Assembly: GCF_036014175.1 (NCBI RefSeq)
Contig: NZ_CP107917.1
Coordinates: 4,960,001-5,024,000 of the forward strand
Source: Streptomyces sp. NBC_00443
GTDB lineage: Bacteria > Actinomycetota > Actinomycetes > Streptomycetales > Streptomycetaceae
Length of the DNA: 64,000 nt
Direction of reading: 5' to 3'
Shown here: piece by piece, positions 50,365-58,615 of the stretch
Layout of the letters: every line of letters starts with the position of its first letter
Numbering within the stretch: position 1 is the first letter of the stretch
Program-made: the position numbers and the translations under genes
The notes under the pieces: model-generated
Seen by the model: the letters and a program-made list of their open reading frames with translations, nothing else
Databases searched by the model: none
What the model was told of the DNA's origin: nothing

Positions 50365-50458
50365 ACAAGCCGTCGCCCGCGATCTAGGCCCACGCTCCCA
50401 CGCTCCACCACAACAGGACTACTGGGACTGGGCCGCATGATCGTGTTACGAGCTCTTA

Positions 50459-51240
50459 CGCCTCATCTGGTCACCCTCGCCGCCAGCACACCGCTCAGAC
50501 ACCACGACACCCCCCTTGCCGAGGCATATGCCACTGCCGCCAACCGTCTTTACCAGCAGGGCCACACCGCGCGCACTATCCCCCTATTTGAGGCCATTCT
50601 TGCCGAGCGGGAGCACGCCCTCGGCGACACCCACCCTGACACCTTGCTCATCCGCAACAACCTTGCTAGTGCCTACGAATCGGCGGGGGATCTGGGGCGG
50701 GCCATCCCTCTGTACGAGGCCACCCTTGCCCAGCGCGAGCAGGTACTCGGTGACACCCACCCCAACACCCTGACTAGCCGCAACAGCCTCGCCGGCGCCT
50801 ACGAATCGGCGGGGGATCTGGGGCGGGCCATCCCTCTGTACGAGGCCACCCTTGCCCAGCGCGAGCAGGTACTCGGTGACACCCACCCCAACACCCTGAC
50901 TAGCCGCAACAGCCTCGCCGGCGCCTACGAATCGGCGGGGGATCTGGGGCGGGCCATCCCTCTGTACGAGGCCACCCTTGCCCAGCGCGAGCAGGTACTC
51001 GGTGACACCCACCCCAACACCCTGACCATCCGCAACAACCTTGCCAACGCGTACCAAGCGGCGGGGGACCTGGAACGGGCCATCCCCCTGCACCAGACCA
51101 CCCTCGCCCAAAGCAAGCAGGCCCTCGGCGACACCCACCCCCACACCCTGGCCAGCCGCAACAACCTTGCCAACGGTCGTAAAGCCGCCCAAGCGGTACA
51201 GCAGAGAAGTACAGCAACCTCAGCAACCGACCATGACTGA
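50459..51240 (+). pseudogene. NLR-like protein (pair 2), C-terminal TPR part after the IS
   Basis: The frame resumes after the second TTA copy with TPHLVTLAASTPLRHHDTPL and five TPRs of 42 residues (LGDTHPDTL, then three LGDTHPNTL, then LGDTHPHTL), the middle three almost identical at DNA level. It ends with NNLANGRKAAQAVQQRS. No start codon and ribosome-binding site near its 5' end supports translation on its own. The intact ancestral protein would have about 675 residues. Confidence 0.8.
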
Positions 51241-51628
51241 CAACTATCCTGAGCAACCGAACGGCGGCCTCTATGCCCCTTGTTGACCGGTCTCTGTAGA
51301 GCTACGGATCAGATGCTGTTCTGCTGCAAGCTCCACCAGACCGCAGCATCGGTGAGTGTCTAACTGCGTGACAACGCCAGCGGATAACGGCGGACGAGCG
51401 CGAACACCTGCGGACAATCAGCGCAGGCTGGAGGTACAGCAGCCCAAGCATGAGCGTGCGCCCAAGTTGCTTCGGGACGAAGAAGTCACCGCGCAATGTC
51501 TTGTCCACCGCGGTTCCGCCGTCGCAGGTTGCTGACGCCGGCCTGCCCACCATCAGCGCCGGAAAGCAGAAGGGCCCACCGACTTCATCGGCGGACCCTC
51601 GCGAAAGATCGTCACTTCTGCGGGAAGG
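51241..51628. other. gap after NLR 2
   Basis: No gene is supported. The stretch GCGAACACCTGCGGACAATC and later GAGGTACAGCAGCCCAAGC resembles sequence often seen beside integrated elements. A terminator for the 51629 gene lies at 51571-51599. Confidence 0.4.
51571..51599 (-). terminator. terminator of the small membrane gene
   Basis: AGGGCCCACCGA and TCGGCGGACCCT can pair (mostly complementary, with two mismatches) around a short loop, just after the stop of the gene at 51629. Confidence 0.5.
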
Positions 51629-51820
51629 TCACAGCGTCCAGGGGGCGAGGAGGTGGCAGTCCAGGATCTTGTGGGCTGTCTTCCGGCGGGATCGGCTGGG
51701 GTGGAACAGGGCGACGTGCACGATGACGACGTACACGGTGATCCAGATGTACAGGGCCGTGATCAGTGCCCAGGACAGGGGGCCGGTCGTCGGGAGGAGG
51801 TCGGTGAAGGTCATCAGCAT
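51629..51820 (-). CDS. small membrane protein (63 aa)
   Basis: ATG 51820 (MLMTFTDLLPTTGPL) follows AGGAGAA. The hydrophobic stretch LSWALITALYIWITVYVVIVHVALF is a transmembrane segment, followed by a basic SRSRRKTAHK tail. Length and strong ribosome-binding site support it. It may be involved in membrane-anchored sensing or be a toxin-type peptide; nothing more can be said. Confidence 0.6.
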   Translation of the reverse strand: MLMTFTDLLPTTGPLSWALITALYIWITVYVVIVHVALFHPSRSRRKTAHKILDCHLLAPWTL

Positions 51821-51967
51821 GGGTTCTCCTGGTTCGTTGCCGGGCCGTGTAGTCCGGCGGTTCCCCAAGAGCACCACGTGCGGGGCACCTGGCCTTGGTG
51901 AAGGTGGGGGGGCTCTATATCTTCCGAAGCCACGTCCTCTTGTGGCGGGAGTGGGTAGATTCGCGCC

Positions 51968-53131
51968 ATGTCTTCTACGGCTGGTCCGGTATCCGCTGAT
52001 CAGCAGCTCATCGACCACGCGCGACAGCACGGCTACGGGGTGTCGACAAAGCAGCTCGCGTCCTGGCGGCGGGCCGGTCTATTGCCAAGGCACAGGGTGC
52101 GGGCATTGGGCCGGGGGCGCGGGAGTGCGTCGGTTCCGGCCGACGAAGCATTCGGCTTGGTCGTGGCGCTCGCCCGGTTGGCCCGGCGTGGTGCTCGACC
52201 GTTTCATTTGGTGCTGGCCTTGTTCGGCGAGGGACATCCGGTGCCGGAGCTCGCGGTGCGGGAGGCCTTCGGGCAAGCCGTCCGGGGTCTTGGTACCGGT
52301 CTCGGTGACGAGGGTCCGATAGCCCGAGAGGACGAGGAGGAGTGGGCGGAGCGTGTCGCCGACGAGGTGGTCGCCTCCGGTCAGCGGGTCCGACTCGTTC
52401 CCGCTCGGGCCCGCCGGATCGATGAGGGAATCATCCGGTGCATGCGTAACCGGGGTGTGGTGTGGCCTCCGCCGGAGCTGGCTGAGCTGGACCTGAACCC
52501 AGACCCTCCGAATCTGTCCGACAGCGATGTTACGGCTGCGGTAGTGACCACGGTGCTGCGCGGGGGTGCCGCCATCACGCCGCAGGGAATCGGTGATGTG
52601 CTGCGGGCCATGCAGCCTACGGGGTGGTACAACCCATGGGCGTCCTTGGCTGAATACACGGTCGTGGACGTCCCGGATCTTGCCGAGGAGGTGTTTTCCC
52701 CCGATGGCGGTATGAGCACCCTCCCCGACCGCCCTGTCCTCGACACCCTGCTGTGTCTGGCGGAGACAGCGACCCTGGATGATCTACGGGACGCTTGGGA
52801 GGCGAGCGGAGCGACCCGGGAATGGGCTATCGACCTGTGCGTACGAGTCGAGGCGGAGATTGAGGCCAACCTGCTGGATGACGCGGCCTACGAATGGATG
52901 ATGGGCAGAACCCTTGGGATGGGAATGCTGCTGATGGCCGACGTGAGTAAGCGTCACTGGTCCCCGGCGGACCAAGCGTCGACTTCCGTGGGTCTGTTGA
53001 TGATGCGGCAGGGGTTCCGCTATCTCGATGAGAAGGTGCCCGGCTGCGAGTGGGAGCTGCTCGAATCCCCCGCCATGATGCCACCCCCGCTACTGCCGTT
53101 CTTCCGGGCCGGTCTCGGCCGCTCCGGGTGA
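51968..53131 (+). CDS. hypothetical protein with MerR-like N-terminus (387 aa)
   Basis: ATG 51968 opens a protein whose first ~70 residues, QQLIDHARQHGYGVSTKQLASWRRAGLLPRHRV and AFGLVVALARLARRG, resemble a MerR-type HTH followed by a short helix. The rest, including YNPWASLAEYTVVDVPDLAEEVFSP and LGMGMLLMADVSKRHWSPADQA, is unrecognised. Coding quality is good and it lies just inside the right end of the AICE. It could be an element regulator or the last defence gene. Confidence 0.6.
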   Translation: MSSTAGPVSADQQLIDHARQHGYGVSTKQLASWRRAGLLPRHRVRALGRGRGSASVPADEAFGLVVALARLARRGARPFHLVLALFGEGHPVPELAVREAFGQAVRGLGTGLGDEGPIAREDEEEWAERVADEVVASGQRVRLVPARARRIDEGIIRCMRNRGVVWPPPELAELDLNPDPPNLSDSDVTAAVVTTVLRGGAAITPQGIGDVLRAMQPTGWYNPWASLAEYTVVDVPDLAEEVFSPDGGMSTLPDRPVLDTLLCLAETATLDDLRDAWEASGATREWAIDLCVRVEAEIEANLLDDAAYEWMMGRTLGMGMLLMADVSKRHWSPADQASTSVGLLMMRQGFRYLDEKVPGCEWELLESPAMMPPPLLPFFRAGLGRSG

Positions 53132-53571
53132 GGACATAGCCTCGCGCTTTCATGAAGCGGGCTGTCCGAGGGGCGCTCTGGAAAGCGGAGAGTGACTTTG
53201 AACAGCGATTTTCGATGTCAAGAAGACGCTCTCCCGGACGACTACTACAGCGCGGCGTGCGTACAGGAACATGCCGCCTGACTGCTCGCCTGGTCAGCGG
53301 AACCAGCAGCGTGGCCGAGGCGAGTGGGAGCACAGCGAGGAACACACGCGCGAGGCCAGCAGGCACCCCCGCCGTCGTGGCTGACTGCCATCAGCTGAGC
53401 TTCAGGCGAGGCATGTCGAGGGCGTGGGCCGTCGTCGAGCGTGCCGAAGCTGGGCCGTCCCTGGGCCGTCCGAGGCCGCTCGGCAGTGGCCAATGACGAC
53501 CAACGACGACGACCAGGCGCACGAGCCCACCGCCTCTGATCAGCAACAACCCAGCTCACCAAGATCCCCGA
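53132..53571. other. right-end noncoding region of the AICE
   Basis: TGGGCCGTC occurs at 53425-53433, 53451-53459 and 53462-53470, in the same orientation as the copies beside attL. They are probable integrase arm sites. No gene is supported in this stretch. Confidence 0.55.
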
Positions 53572-53595
53572 CAAGACCCAGGGCAAGAAGAAGTA
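53572..53595 (+). repeat. attR: duplicated gpmA 3' end
   Basis: Same 24 bases as 27740-27763 with one mismatch; followed by G instead of A so that the stop reads TAG. The chromosome beyond it is the original gpmA downstream region. Confidence 0.8.
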
Positions 53596-53609
53596 GGTTC
53601 CATGATCAT

Positions 53610-53648
53610 GCCCCTGAGCTGCGCAAAAGCGCGACTCAGGGGCATTTT
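53610..53648 (+). terminator. ancestral gpmA terminator
   Basis: GCCCCTGAG and CTCAGGGGC form a 9-bp perfect stem with an inner CTGCGC/GCGCGA-like pairing, followed by ATTTT. It would have served gpmA before the element inserted, and may still serve the convergent DUF899 gene. Confidence 0.7.
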
Positions 53649-53677
53649 CTGGCCTGGGCCACTGAGGGCCCTGGGCC

Positions 53678-54388
53678 CTAATCCCCATCCGCAATAGGGG
53701 TCGCGCCGTACCTGTCGTGGTAGTTCCACCAGAGATACGGCGGCGTCTGCGGATAGCCCTGCGGTGAGTCCTCCCATTCCTCCTGCCGTCCGAGCGCCGT
53801 GATGTCGAGGTAGTTCCAGGTGTTGCCCATCTGCTCGTCGCCCCGGTCGGACACGAAGTAGGTGCGGAAGATCCGGTCGCCGTCGCGGATGAACGCGTTG
53901 GTCCCGTGCATCTGGTCGACACCGAAGTCGGTGTCGAAGCCGTCGGTCAGGCTGTACCAAGGGATGAGCTGCCATCCCATGCGCTCCTGCAGCCCTCGAA
54001 TGTCGGCCTGCGGTGCACGCGACACAAAGGCCAACGTCGTGTCCCGCGCGTTGAGATGTGCCGGGTGCGCCACCTGGTCGGCGAGGAACGAGCAGCCGTC
54101 GCACGCCCGCTCCGGGTAGGAGCCGCCCGTCGACGGATACGTAGTCACGTCCGGCGCGTAGAACGCCCGGTACACGATCAGCTGTCGACGACCCTCGAAC
54201 AGGTCGAGCAGGCTCAGTCCGCCGGCCGATCCCTCGAACCGGTACTCCTTGTCCACCGCCATCCACGGCATCCGCCGACGCTTCGCGGCGAGGGCGTCGC
54301 GCTCCCTCATGAGCGCTTTCTCTTCGACCAGGAGTTCCTGTCGGGCTGCCTCCCACTCTTCGGGCGGGACGATCGGCTGCAGAGTCAT
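53678..54388 (-). CDS. DUF899 family (thioredoxin-like) protein
   Basis: The start chosen is ATG 54388 (MTLQPIVPPEEWEAARQELL) with CGAGGAA upstream; ATG 54430 is in frame too. The 236-residue protein has EKALMRERDALAAKRRRMPW, LLDLFEGRRQLIVYRAF, the ACDGCSFLADQVAHP redox-type motif, and TWNYLDITALGRQEEWEDSP. DUF899 proteins have a thioredoxin fold; activity is unknown. Confidence 0.82.
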   Translation of the reverse strand: MTLQPIVPPEEWEAARQELLVEEKALMRERDALAAKRRRMPWMAVDKEYRFEGSAGGLSLLDLFEGRRQLIVYRAFYAPDVTTYPSTGGSYPERACDGCSFLADQVAHPAHLNARDTTLAFVSRAPQADIRGLQERMGWQLIPWYSLTDGFDTDFGVDQMHGTNAFIRDGDRIFRTYFVSDRGDEQMGNTWNYLDITALGRQEEWEDSPQGYPQTPPYLWWNYHDRYGATPIADGD

Positions 54389-54539
54389 GGGTTTCCTCGA
54401 GTTCCAGTCGGGAGTGCGGGCGTCGTCCATCGTCACCACGGGCGACGCTCATGCTGACGCCTCTGCGCGCCCGACCGGGGACGCGCATGTCCACGCGTCC
54501 GACGGCGTCGGACAAGCGCCTTGCAGCCGCCGATGTCCG

Positions 54540-55508
54540 TCAGTGGGCAGCGGTCCCAAGGGCATCCCGCAGCAGCGAGATGGCCTGGTCCACGGCTGCT
54601 CGGGTTGCCCTGGTCTCACTGAGCGAGTTGAGCATCATGAAGTCGTGCACCGCGCCGTCGTAACGCACCGTTGTGACCGGGACGCCCGCTGCCCGCAGCT
54701 TGGCGGCGTAGGCCTCGCCCTCGTCGCGCAGTACGTCGGCCTCGTCCACGATCAGCAGGGCGGGCGGCAGGCCGTCGAGTTGCTGGGTGGTGGCGCGGTT
54801 GGGAGAGGCGGTGATCTCCGCCCGCTGGTTCGGGTCGGTGGTGTAGGCGTCCCAGAACCACTCCATGGCCTTGCGGCTGAGGTAGTAGCCGGTGTCGAAC
54901 TGCTCGTAGGACATGGTGTCCATGGCCGCGTCCGTGACCGGGTAGTACATCGACTGGTGCACGAAGGTGACGTCACCGCGCTCCTTGGCCATCAGCGCGA
55001 GCGCGGCCGTCATGTTCCCGCCGACCGAGTCGCCGGCCACTGCCATGCGCCGGGCGTCCAGGCCCTTGGACGCACCCTCACGCTTGATCCACTGTGCGGT
55101 GGCGTAGCCCTGCTCGATGGCCACGGGGTAGTGGGCCTCCGGTGAGGCGGTGTACTCCACGAAGACCACTGCGGCGTTGGCACCGACCGCCAACTCCCGC
55201 ACCAGGCGGTCATGGGTCGCGGCGTTGCCCAGTACCCAGCCGCCGCCGTGCATGTACAACACGACGGGCAGTGTTCCGGTGGCGCCCTGCGGTTTGACTA
55301 TGCGCACCCGGACGTCACCCACGGAGGCGGCTACGGTGATCCACTCCTCGTCGACCGGAAGCTTGTCGACCGGCGCGGCCTGCAGGTCGTCGAGGACCTT
55401 GCGCGCTTCGGTCGGCTTCAGCTCGTACAGGAACGGATGGTGCGAGGTCGCGTCAGCCAGATCCTGCGCCGGGCGCTCCAGGATGATCGAGGCAGATTGA
55501 GCAGTCAT
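54540..55508 (-). CDS. alpha/beta hydrolase (HSL / acetyl-esterase type)
   Basis: ATG 55508 (MTAQSASIILERPAQDLAD) gives 322 residues. The hormone-sensitive-lipase motif is YMHGGGWVLGN, the nucleophile Ser is in AGDSVGGNM, the acid in LIVDEADVLRDEG and the His in GAVHDFMMLNSL. It hydrolyses small esters; the natural substrate is unknown. The frame is open upstream to 55910 but that part has no good start and reads through a simple repeat. Confidence 0.87.
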   Translation of the reverse strand: MTAQSASIILERPAQDLADATSHHPFLYELKPTEARKVLDDLQAAPVDKLPVDEEWITVAASVGDVRVRIVKPQGATGTLPVVLYMHGGGWVLGNAATHDRLVRELAVGANAAVVFVEYTASPEAHYPVAIEQGYATAQWIKREGASKGLDARRMAVAGDSVGGNMTAALALMAKERGDVTFVHQSMYYPVTDAAMDTMSYEQFDTGYYLSRKAMEWFWDAYTTDPNQRAEITASPNRATTQQLDGLPPALLIVDEADVLRDEGEAYAAKLRAAGVPVTTVRYDGAVHDFMMLNSLSETRATRAAVDQAISLLRDALGTAAH

Positions 55509-55958
55509 GGCAATGCTCCTGGCAGTGCGGAGAAGCCCAAAGTAAAGAGCGGCGGACGCGTGGTGACTGCCCTGTGGGCGTCTACGTCGCCGCGGGGCCG
55601 GGCTGTGGGCGGAGCCCGGTCTGGCCCTCGATAGGGCGATATGCTCCATCCTAAACGCGCGCCGTACAACCCTCGACCGGAAGCAGACGAGGTATCGGGG
55701 CGTGCAGAGGCAGGCGTGTGTCAGCACCGTCCATCCCGCTGCGTGCCCCGTCCCGTAGACGCTGCGGCGACGACGGCAAGGCGACGACGGCAAGGCGGCG
55801 ACGGCAGGGCGGCGACGGCAGGGCGGCGACGGCAAAGGGCCCCGCCGCGAATCCGCACCGGAGCCCTGACCGCCACACACAAGATCCACGGCAGATCCAC
55901 GGCGCCACACGCCGCGCTGCCTCCACGTCCTACACCTACACCCCCCTCACCCTCACCG
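55509..55958. other. intergenic stretch with a simple repeat
   Basis: No gene is supported. Five copies of a 14-bp unit (GCGACGACGGCAAG / GCGGCGACGGCAGG) lie at 55767-55836, and a TAC-rich, C-rich stretch follows near 55920. Confidence 0.5.
55767..55836. repeat. five tandem copies of a 14-bp unit
   Basis: Units start at 55767, 55781, 55795, 55809 and 55823; the first two read GCGACGACGGCAAG, the next two GCGGCGACGGCAGG and the last GCGGCGACGGCAAA. Confidence 0.8.
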
Positions 55959-56123
55959 TCACCCGCACTGGCAAGGATTCCCCGACTGGCACCCGCACCC
56001 GCAGCCGGAGCCGCAGCCGCACGCGGCAAAGAGCGGGAGGCTCCTGATGTCGGCGGGCTGTTCGGTCGGGCTTGCCTGGGTGGGGTCGGGGGTCGTACCG
56101 GGAGTGCTGGGGGATTCGGCCAT
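55959..56123 (-). CDS. small cysteine-rich C-terminal protein (54 aa) next to phoU
   Basis: ATG 56123 follows GAGGAGGGACC, a strong site. The product begins MAESPSTPGTTPDPTQASP, a disordered segment, then PADIRSLPLF and ends AACGCGSGCGCGCQSGNPCQCG, with seven Cys in 22 residues, arranged mainly as CxC. It could bind metal like a metallothionein or be a RiPP-type precursor; no modification enzymes are nearby. It is read in the same direction as phoU and lies 144 bases after it. Confidence 0.7.
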   Translation of the reverse strand: MAESPSTPGTTPDPTQASPTEQPADIRSLPLFAACGCGSGCGCGCQSGNPCQCG

Positions 56124-56267
56124 GGTCCCTCCTCGGGGCTGGTGCCTGTGCCCATTCCATGCCCGCCCCGCTGGGCGCATCAACGGCGCACGGAGGCTTG
56201 CACACGCCCCGAACAGACCCCCCGCACTACCCGCACTCCCGGGCGTACCCGGACCGCTCAGTACGCC

Positions 56268-56969
56268 TCAGGCGCCCTCGGTGCCCGAAACCGGCTGAAT
56301 GTCCGGCTGGATGTCGGGCTGCAGCTCATCGGCGTGCTCACCCGTCACCAGGAACACCACACGCTTCGCCACGGCCACCGCGTGGTCGGCGTACCGCTCG
56401 TAGTAGCGGCCGAGCAGCGTCACGTCGACCGCCGTCTCGATGCCGTGCTTCCAGCGCTCGTCCAGCAGGTGCTGGAAGAGGGTGCGGTGGAGGAGGTCCA
56501 TCGCGTCGTCGTCCTGCTCCAGCTGGAGCGCGAGGTCGACGTCCTTGGTGACGATCACCTCGGCCGCCTTCGCCATCAGGCGCTGCGCGAGCTGACCCAT
56601 CTCCAGGATGGTGGCGTGCAGGTCCTGCGGAATCGCGCGCTCCGGGTAGCGCAGCCGCGTGAGCTTCGCCACGTGCTGGGCCAGGTCGCCCGAGCGCTCC
56701 AGGTCCGCCGACATACGCAGCGAGGTGACGACGATACGGAGGTCCGTCGCCACCGGCTGCTGGCGCGCCAGCAGGGCTATGGCCCGGGCCTCCAGGTCGT
56801 GCTGGAGGTCGTCGACCTTCTGGTCCGCCTCGATCACGCTCTCGGCCAGCTTCAGGTCGGTGTCGAGGATCGCCGCCGTGGCGCGCCCGATCGCCGAGCC
56901 GACCAGCCGGGCCATCTCCACCAGACCGTCGCCGATCGAGTCCAGTTCCTCGTGGTACGCGTCCCGCAT
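56268..56969 (-). CDS. phoU: phosphate transport regulator PhoU
   Basis: The 233-residue protein has two PhoU three-helix bundles: N-terminal RDAYHEELDSIGDGLVEMARLVG and ARAIALLARQQPVATDLRIVVTSLRMSADLERSGDLAQHVAKL with the E/D...R...D metal-binding pattern; C-terminal QRLMAKAAEVIVTKDVDLALQLEQDDDAMD and GRYYERYADHAVAVAKRVVFLVTG. PhoU couples the phosphate transporter to the PhoR kinase and dampens the response at high phosphate. A duplicated QPDI lies at the C-terminus. It is divergent from phoR. Confidence 0.92.
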   Translation of the reverse strand: MRDAYHEELDSIGDGLVEMARLVGSAIGRATAAILDTDLKLAESVIEADQKVDDLQHDLEARAIALLARQQPVATDLRIVVTSLRMSADLERSGDLAQHVAKLTRLRYPERAIPQDLHATILEMGQLAQRLMAKAAEVIVTKDVDLALQLEQDDDAMDLLHRTLFQHLLDERWKHGIETAVDVTLLGRYYERYADHAVAVAKRVVFLVTGEHADELQPDIQPDIQPVSGTEGA

Positions 56970-57219
56970 CAGGGTCCCTCTCTAACGTATGCCTCGGGGG
57001 TTCCGGGGCCAGGAGACTGTCGTCGGACCGGCAGTCCTGTAGTCGGATCTTGTCGAATCCCGTTGAACCGGAAGTCTGACCGTCATGCCCTCCGACAGTA
57101 AGACTGTCGCGAAAACGTCAGTCGGACTGTCGTGAAACCGCCAGTGTGATCCCAAGCTAAACCGCCTGTGCGAACCCCACGCATCCACGATCCGGTCCGT
57201 ACGCGTCCGTTTCCGCCAC

Positions 57220-57252
57220 CACAAATGAACCAGCACTGGCTCCAAGGTGAAC
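57220..57252 (-). promoter_or_regulatory. PHO box (PhoP-binding direct repeats)
   Basis: On the minus strand three consecutive 11-base units read GTTCACCTTGG, AGCCAGTGCTG and GTTCATTTGTG. The first and third match the Streptomyces PHO-box unit GTTCACC. The site lies about 75 bases upstream of the phoR start, where PhoP autoregulates phoU/phoRP in Streptomyces. Confidence 0.85.
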
Positions 57253-57325
57253 TCTGGGCGACGAGTGTTCGAGGTCGCACTCCGACGGCTGTGGCCACTG
57301 CCTGCGACATGCCTAACCTGGGTGC

Positions 57326-58615
57326 ATGGACGTGAACGCGGCGGTCGCCGCAGCGGCAGCGATCGCCGGGGTGCTTACCGGTGTCATCGCCATGCTGGCG
57401 TTCCGCTGGAGCGAACGCGACCTGAAGCGACCCACCCGAACCTCTCTGCACACCGACCCGGTCCTGCCGCCCGGCGTGGACACGGTCCTGTCGGTGCTGC
57501 GCTCCTCCGCAGTCGTACTCGACGAGGGGGACGCCGTCGTCAAGGCAAGCTCGGCGGCGTACGCCCTCGGTCTGGTGCGCGGCGGCAAGCTCTCCGTCGA
57601 GCCCATGCTCCAGATGGCCCGGGACACCAGACGCGACGGTGAGATACGGCAGGTCGAGCTGGATCTGCCCAGGCGTGGCACCGGACGCGGCGAGGCCCTC
57701 GCCGTGTCCGCTCGCGTCGCGCCCCTCGGCTCCCGCCTGGTCCTGCTCCTCGTCGAGGACCTCACCGAGGCCCGGCGGATAGAGGCCGTGCGGCGTGACT
57801 TCGTCGCGAACGTCAGTCATGAGCTGAAGACACCGGTCGGTGCGCTCTCCCTGCTGTCCGAGGCCGTCATGGACGCCTCCGACGACCCGGAGGCCGTGCA
57901 GCGCTTCGCCGGGCGCATGCAGATCGAGGCGACCCGGCTGACCAACCTGGTGCAGGAACTGATCGACCTCTCCCGGGTGCAGAACGACGACCCGCTGGAG
58001 GACGCCGAGCCCGTCCGCATCGACGAGCTCGTCGCCGAGGCCATGGACCGTTGCCGGCACGCCGCCGGGACGAAGCAGATCACCATGGCCGCGGGCGGCA
58101 CCACCGACCTCAGCATCTGGGGCAACCGCGGCCAGCTCGCCGCCGCGCTCGGCAACCTCGTCGAGAACGCCGTCAACTACTCGCCCGCCCGCACCCGCGT
58201 CGGCATCGCCGCGCGCCGGATCAGCGCCCCGGGCGGGGACAATATCGAGATCGCCGTGACCGACCAGGGCATCGGCATCTCGGACAAGGACAAGGAGCGC
58301 ATCTTCGAGCGCTTCTACCGCGTGGATCCGGCCCGTTCCCGTGCCACAGGCGGCACCGGCCTCGGTCTCGCGATCGTCAAACACGTGGCCGCCTCACACA
58401 GCGGGGAGGTCACGGTGTGGAGCTCCGAGGGACAGGGCTCCACCTTCACCCTGCGGCTGCCGGAGGCGGGTGCGGCCCGCGACCGCGCACAGCAGCACCC
58501 CGATCTCGACGACGAGGCCGGGCCGTCCGCCGCCCCATCCCATCACCGCACCCCCGATTCATCCGCTGACTCAACCGCGTACGAAACGCTTTCCGCCCCG
58601 GAGGTCCTTCCGTGA
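57326..58615 (+). CDS. phoR: sensor histidine kinase PhoR
   Basis: ATG 57326; 429 residues. One N-terminal transmembrane segment (AAVAAAAAIAGVLTGVIAML), a PAS-like middle (residues about 50-150), then HisKA with phospho-His in FVANVSHELKTPVGALSLL, N box LGNLVENAVNYSP, G1 VTDQGIGISDKD, F box RIFERFYRVD and G2 GGTGLGLAIVKHV. It senses phosphate starvation together with PhoU and phosphorylates PhoP. Its end overlaps phoP by 4 bases (GTGA). Confidence 0.93.
   Translation: MDVNAAVAAAAAIAGVLTGVIAMLAFRWSERDLKRPTRTSLHTDPVLPPGVDTVLSVLRSSAVVLDEGDAVVKASSAAYALGLVRGGKLSVEPMLQMARDTRRDGEIRQVELDLPRRGTGRGEALAVSARVAPLGSRLVLLLVEDLTEARRIEAVRRDFVANVSHELKTPVGALSLLSEAVMDASDDPEAVQRFAGRMQIEATRLTNLVQELIDLSRVQNDDPLEDAEPVRIDELVAEAMDRCRHAAGTKQITMAAGGTTDLSIWGNRGQLAAALGNLVENAVNYSPARTRVGIAARRISAPGGDNIEIAVTDQGIGISDKDKERIFERFYRVDPARSRATGGTGLGLAIVKHVAASHSGEVTVWSSEGQGSTFTLRLPEAGAARDRAQQHPDLDDEAGPSAAPSHHRTPDSSADSTAYETLSAPEVLP

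Larger units (their letters stand above)
49042..50455. mobile_element. IS5-family insertion (1414 bp) with passenger gene
   Basis: The ends are near-perfect inverted repeats: GAACTCGTAACACGATCTTG at 49042 and, on the other strand from 50455, GAGCTCGTAACACGATCATG (18/20). A 3-bp duplication TTA flanks it (49039-49041 and 50456-50458), fitting the TNA targets of IS5-type elements. Inside are a two-frame transposase and an Imm1-like gene. A third, degenerate copy of the end (GATCGTGTCACGAGCCTC) at 49924-49941 would be the right end of a shorter, 900-bp IS. Confidence 0.85.
27740..53595. mobile_element. integrative and conjugative element (AICE, pSAM2 type) inserted at the 3' end of gpmA, carrying a defence island
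   Basis: The gpmA end (27740-27763) reappears at 53572-53595 with 23 of 24 bases identical, and copies of TGGGCCGTC flank both sites inside the element. Between them lie an integrase and excisionase next to the left site, a RepSA-like initiator, Spd proteins, an FtsK-type TraB, a KorSA-like repressor, a Nudix gene and then defence genes. This is the gene set of actinomycete integrative and conjugative elements that move as double-stranded DNA. The length is about 25.9 kb. The right flank resumes with the presumed original gpmA terminator at 53610. Confidence 0.85.
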
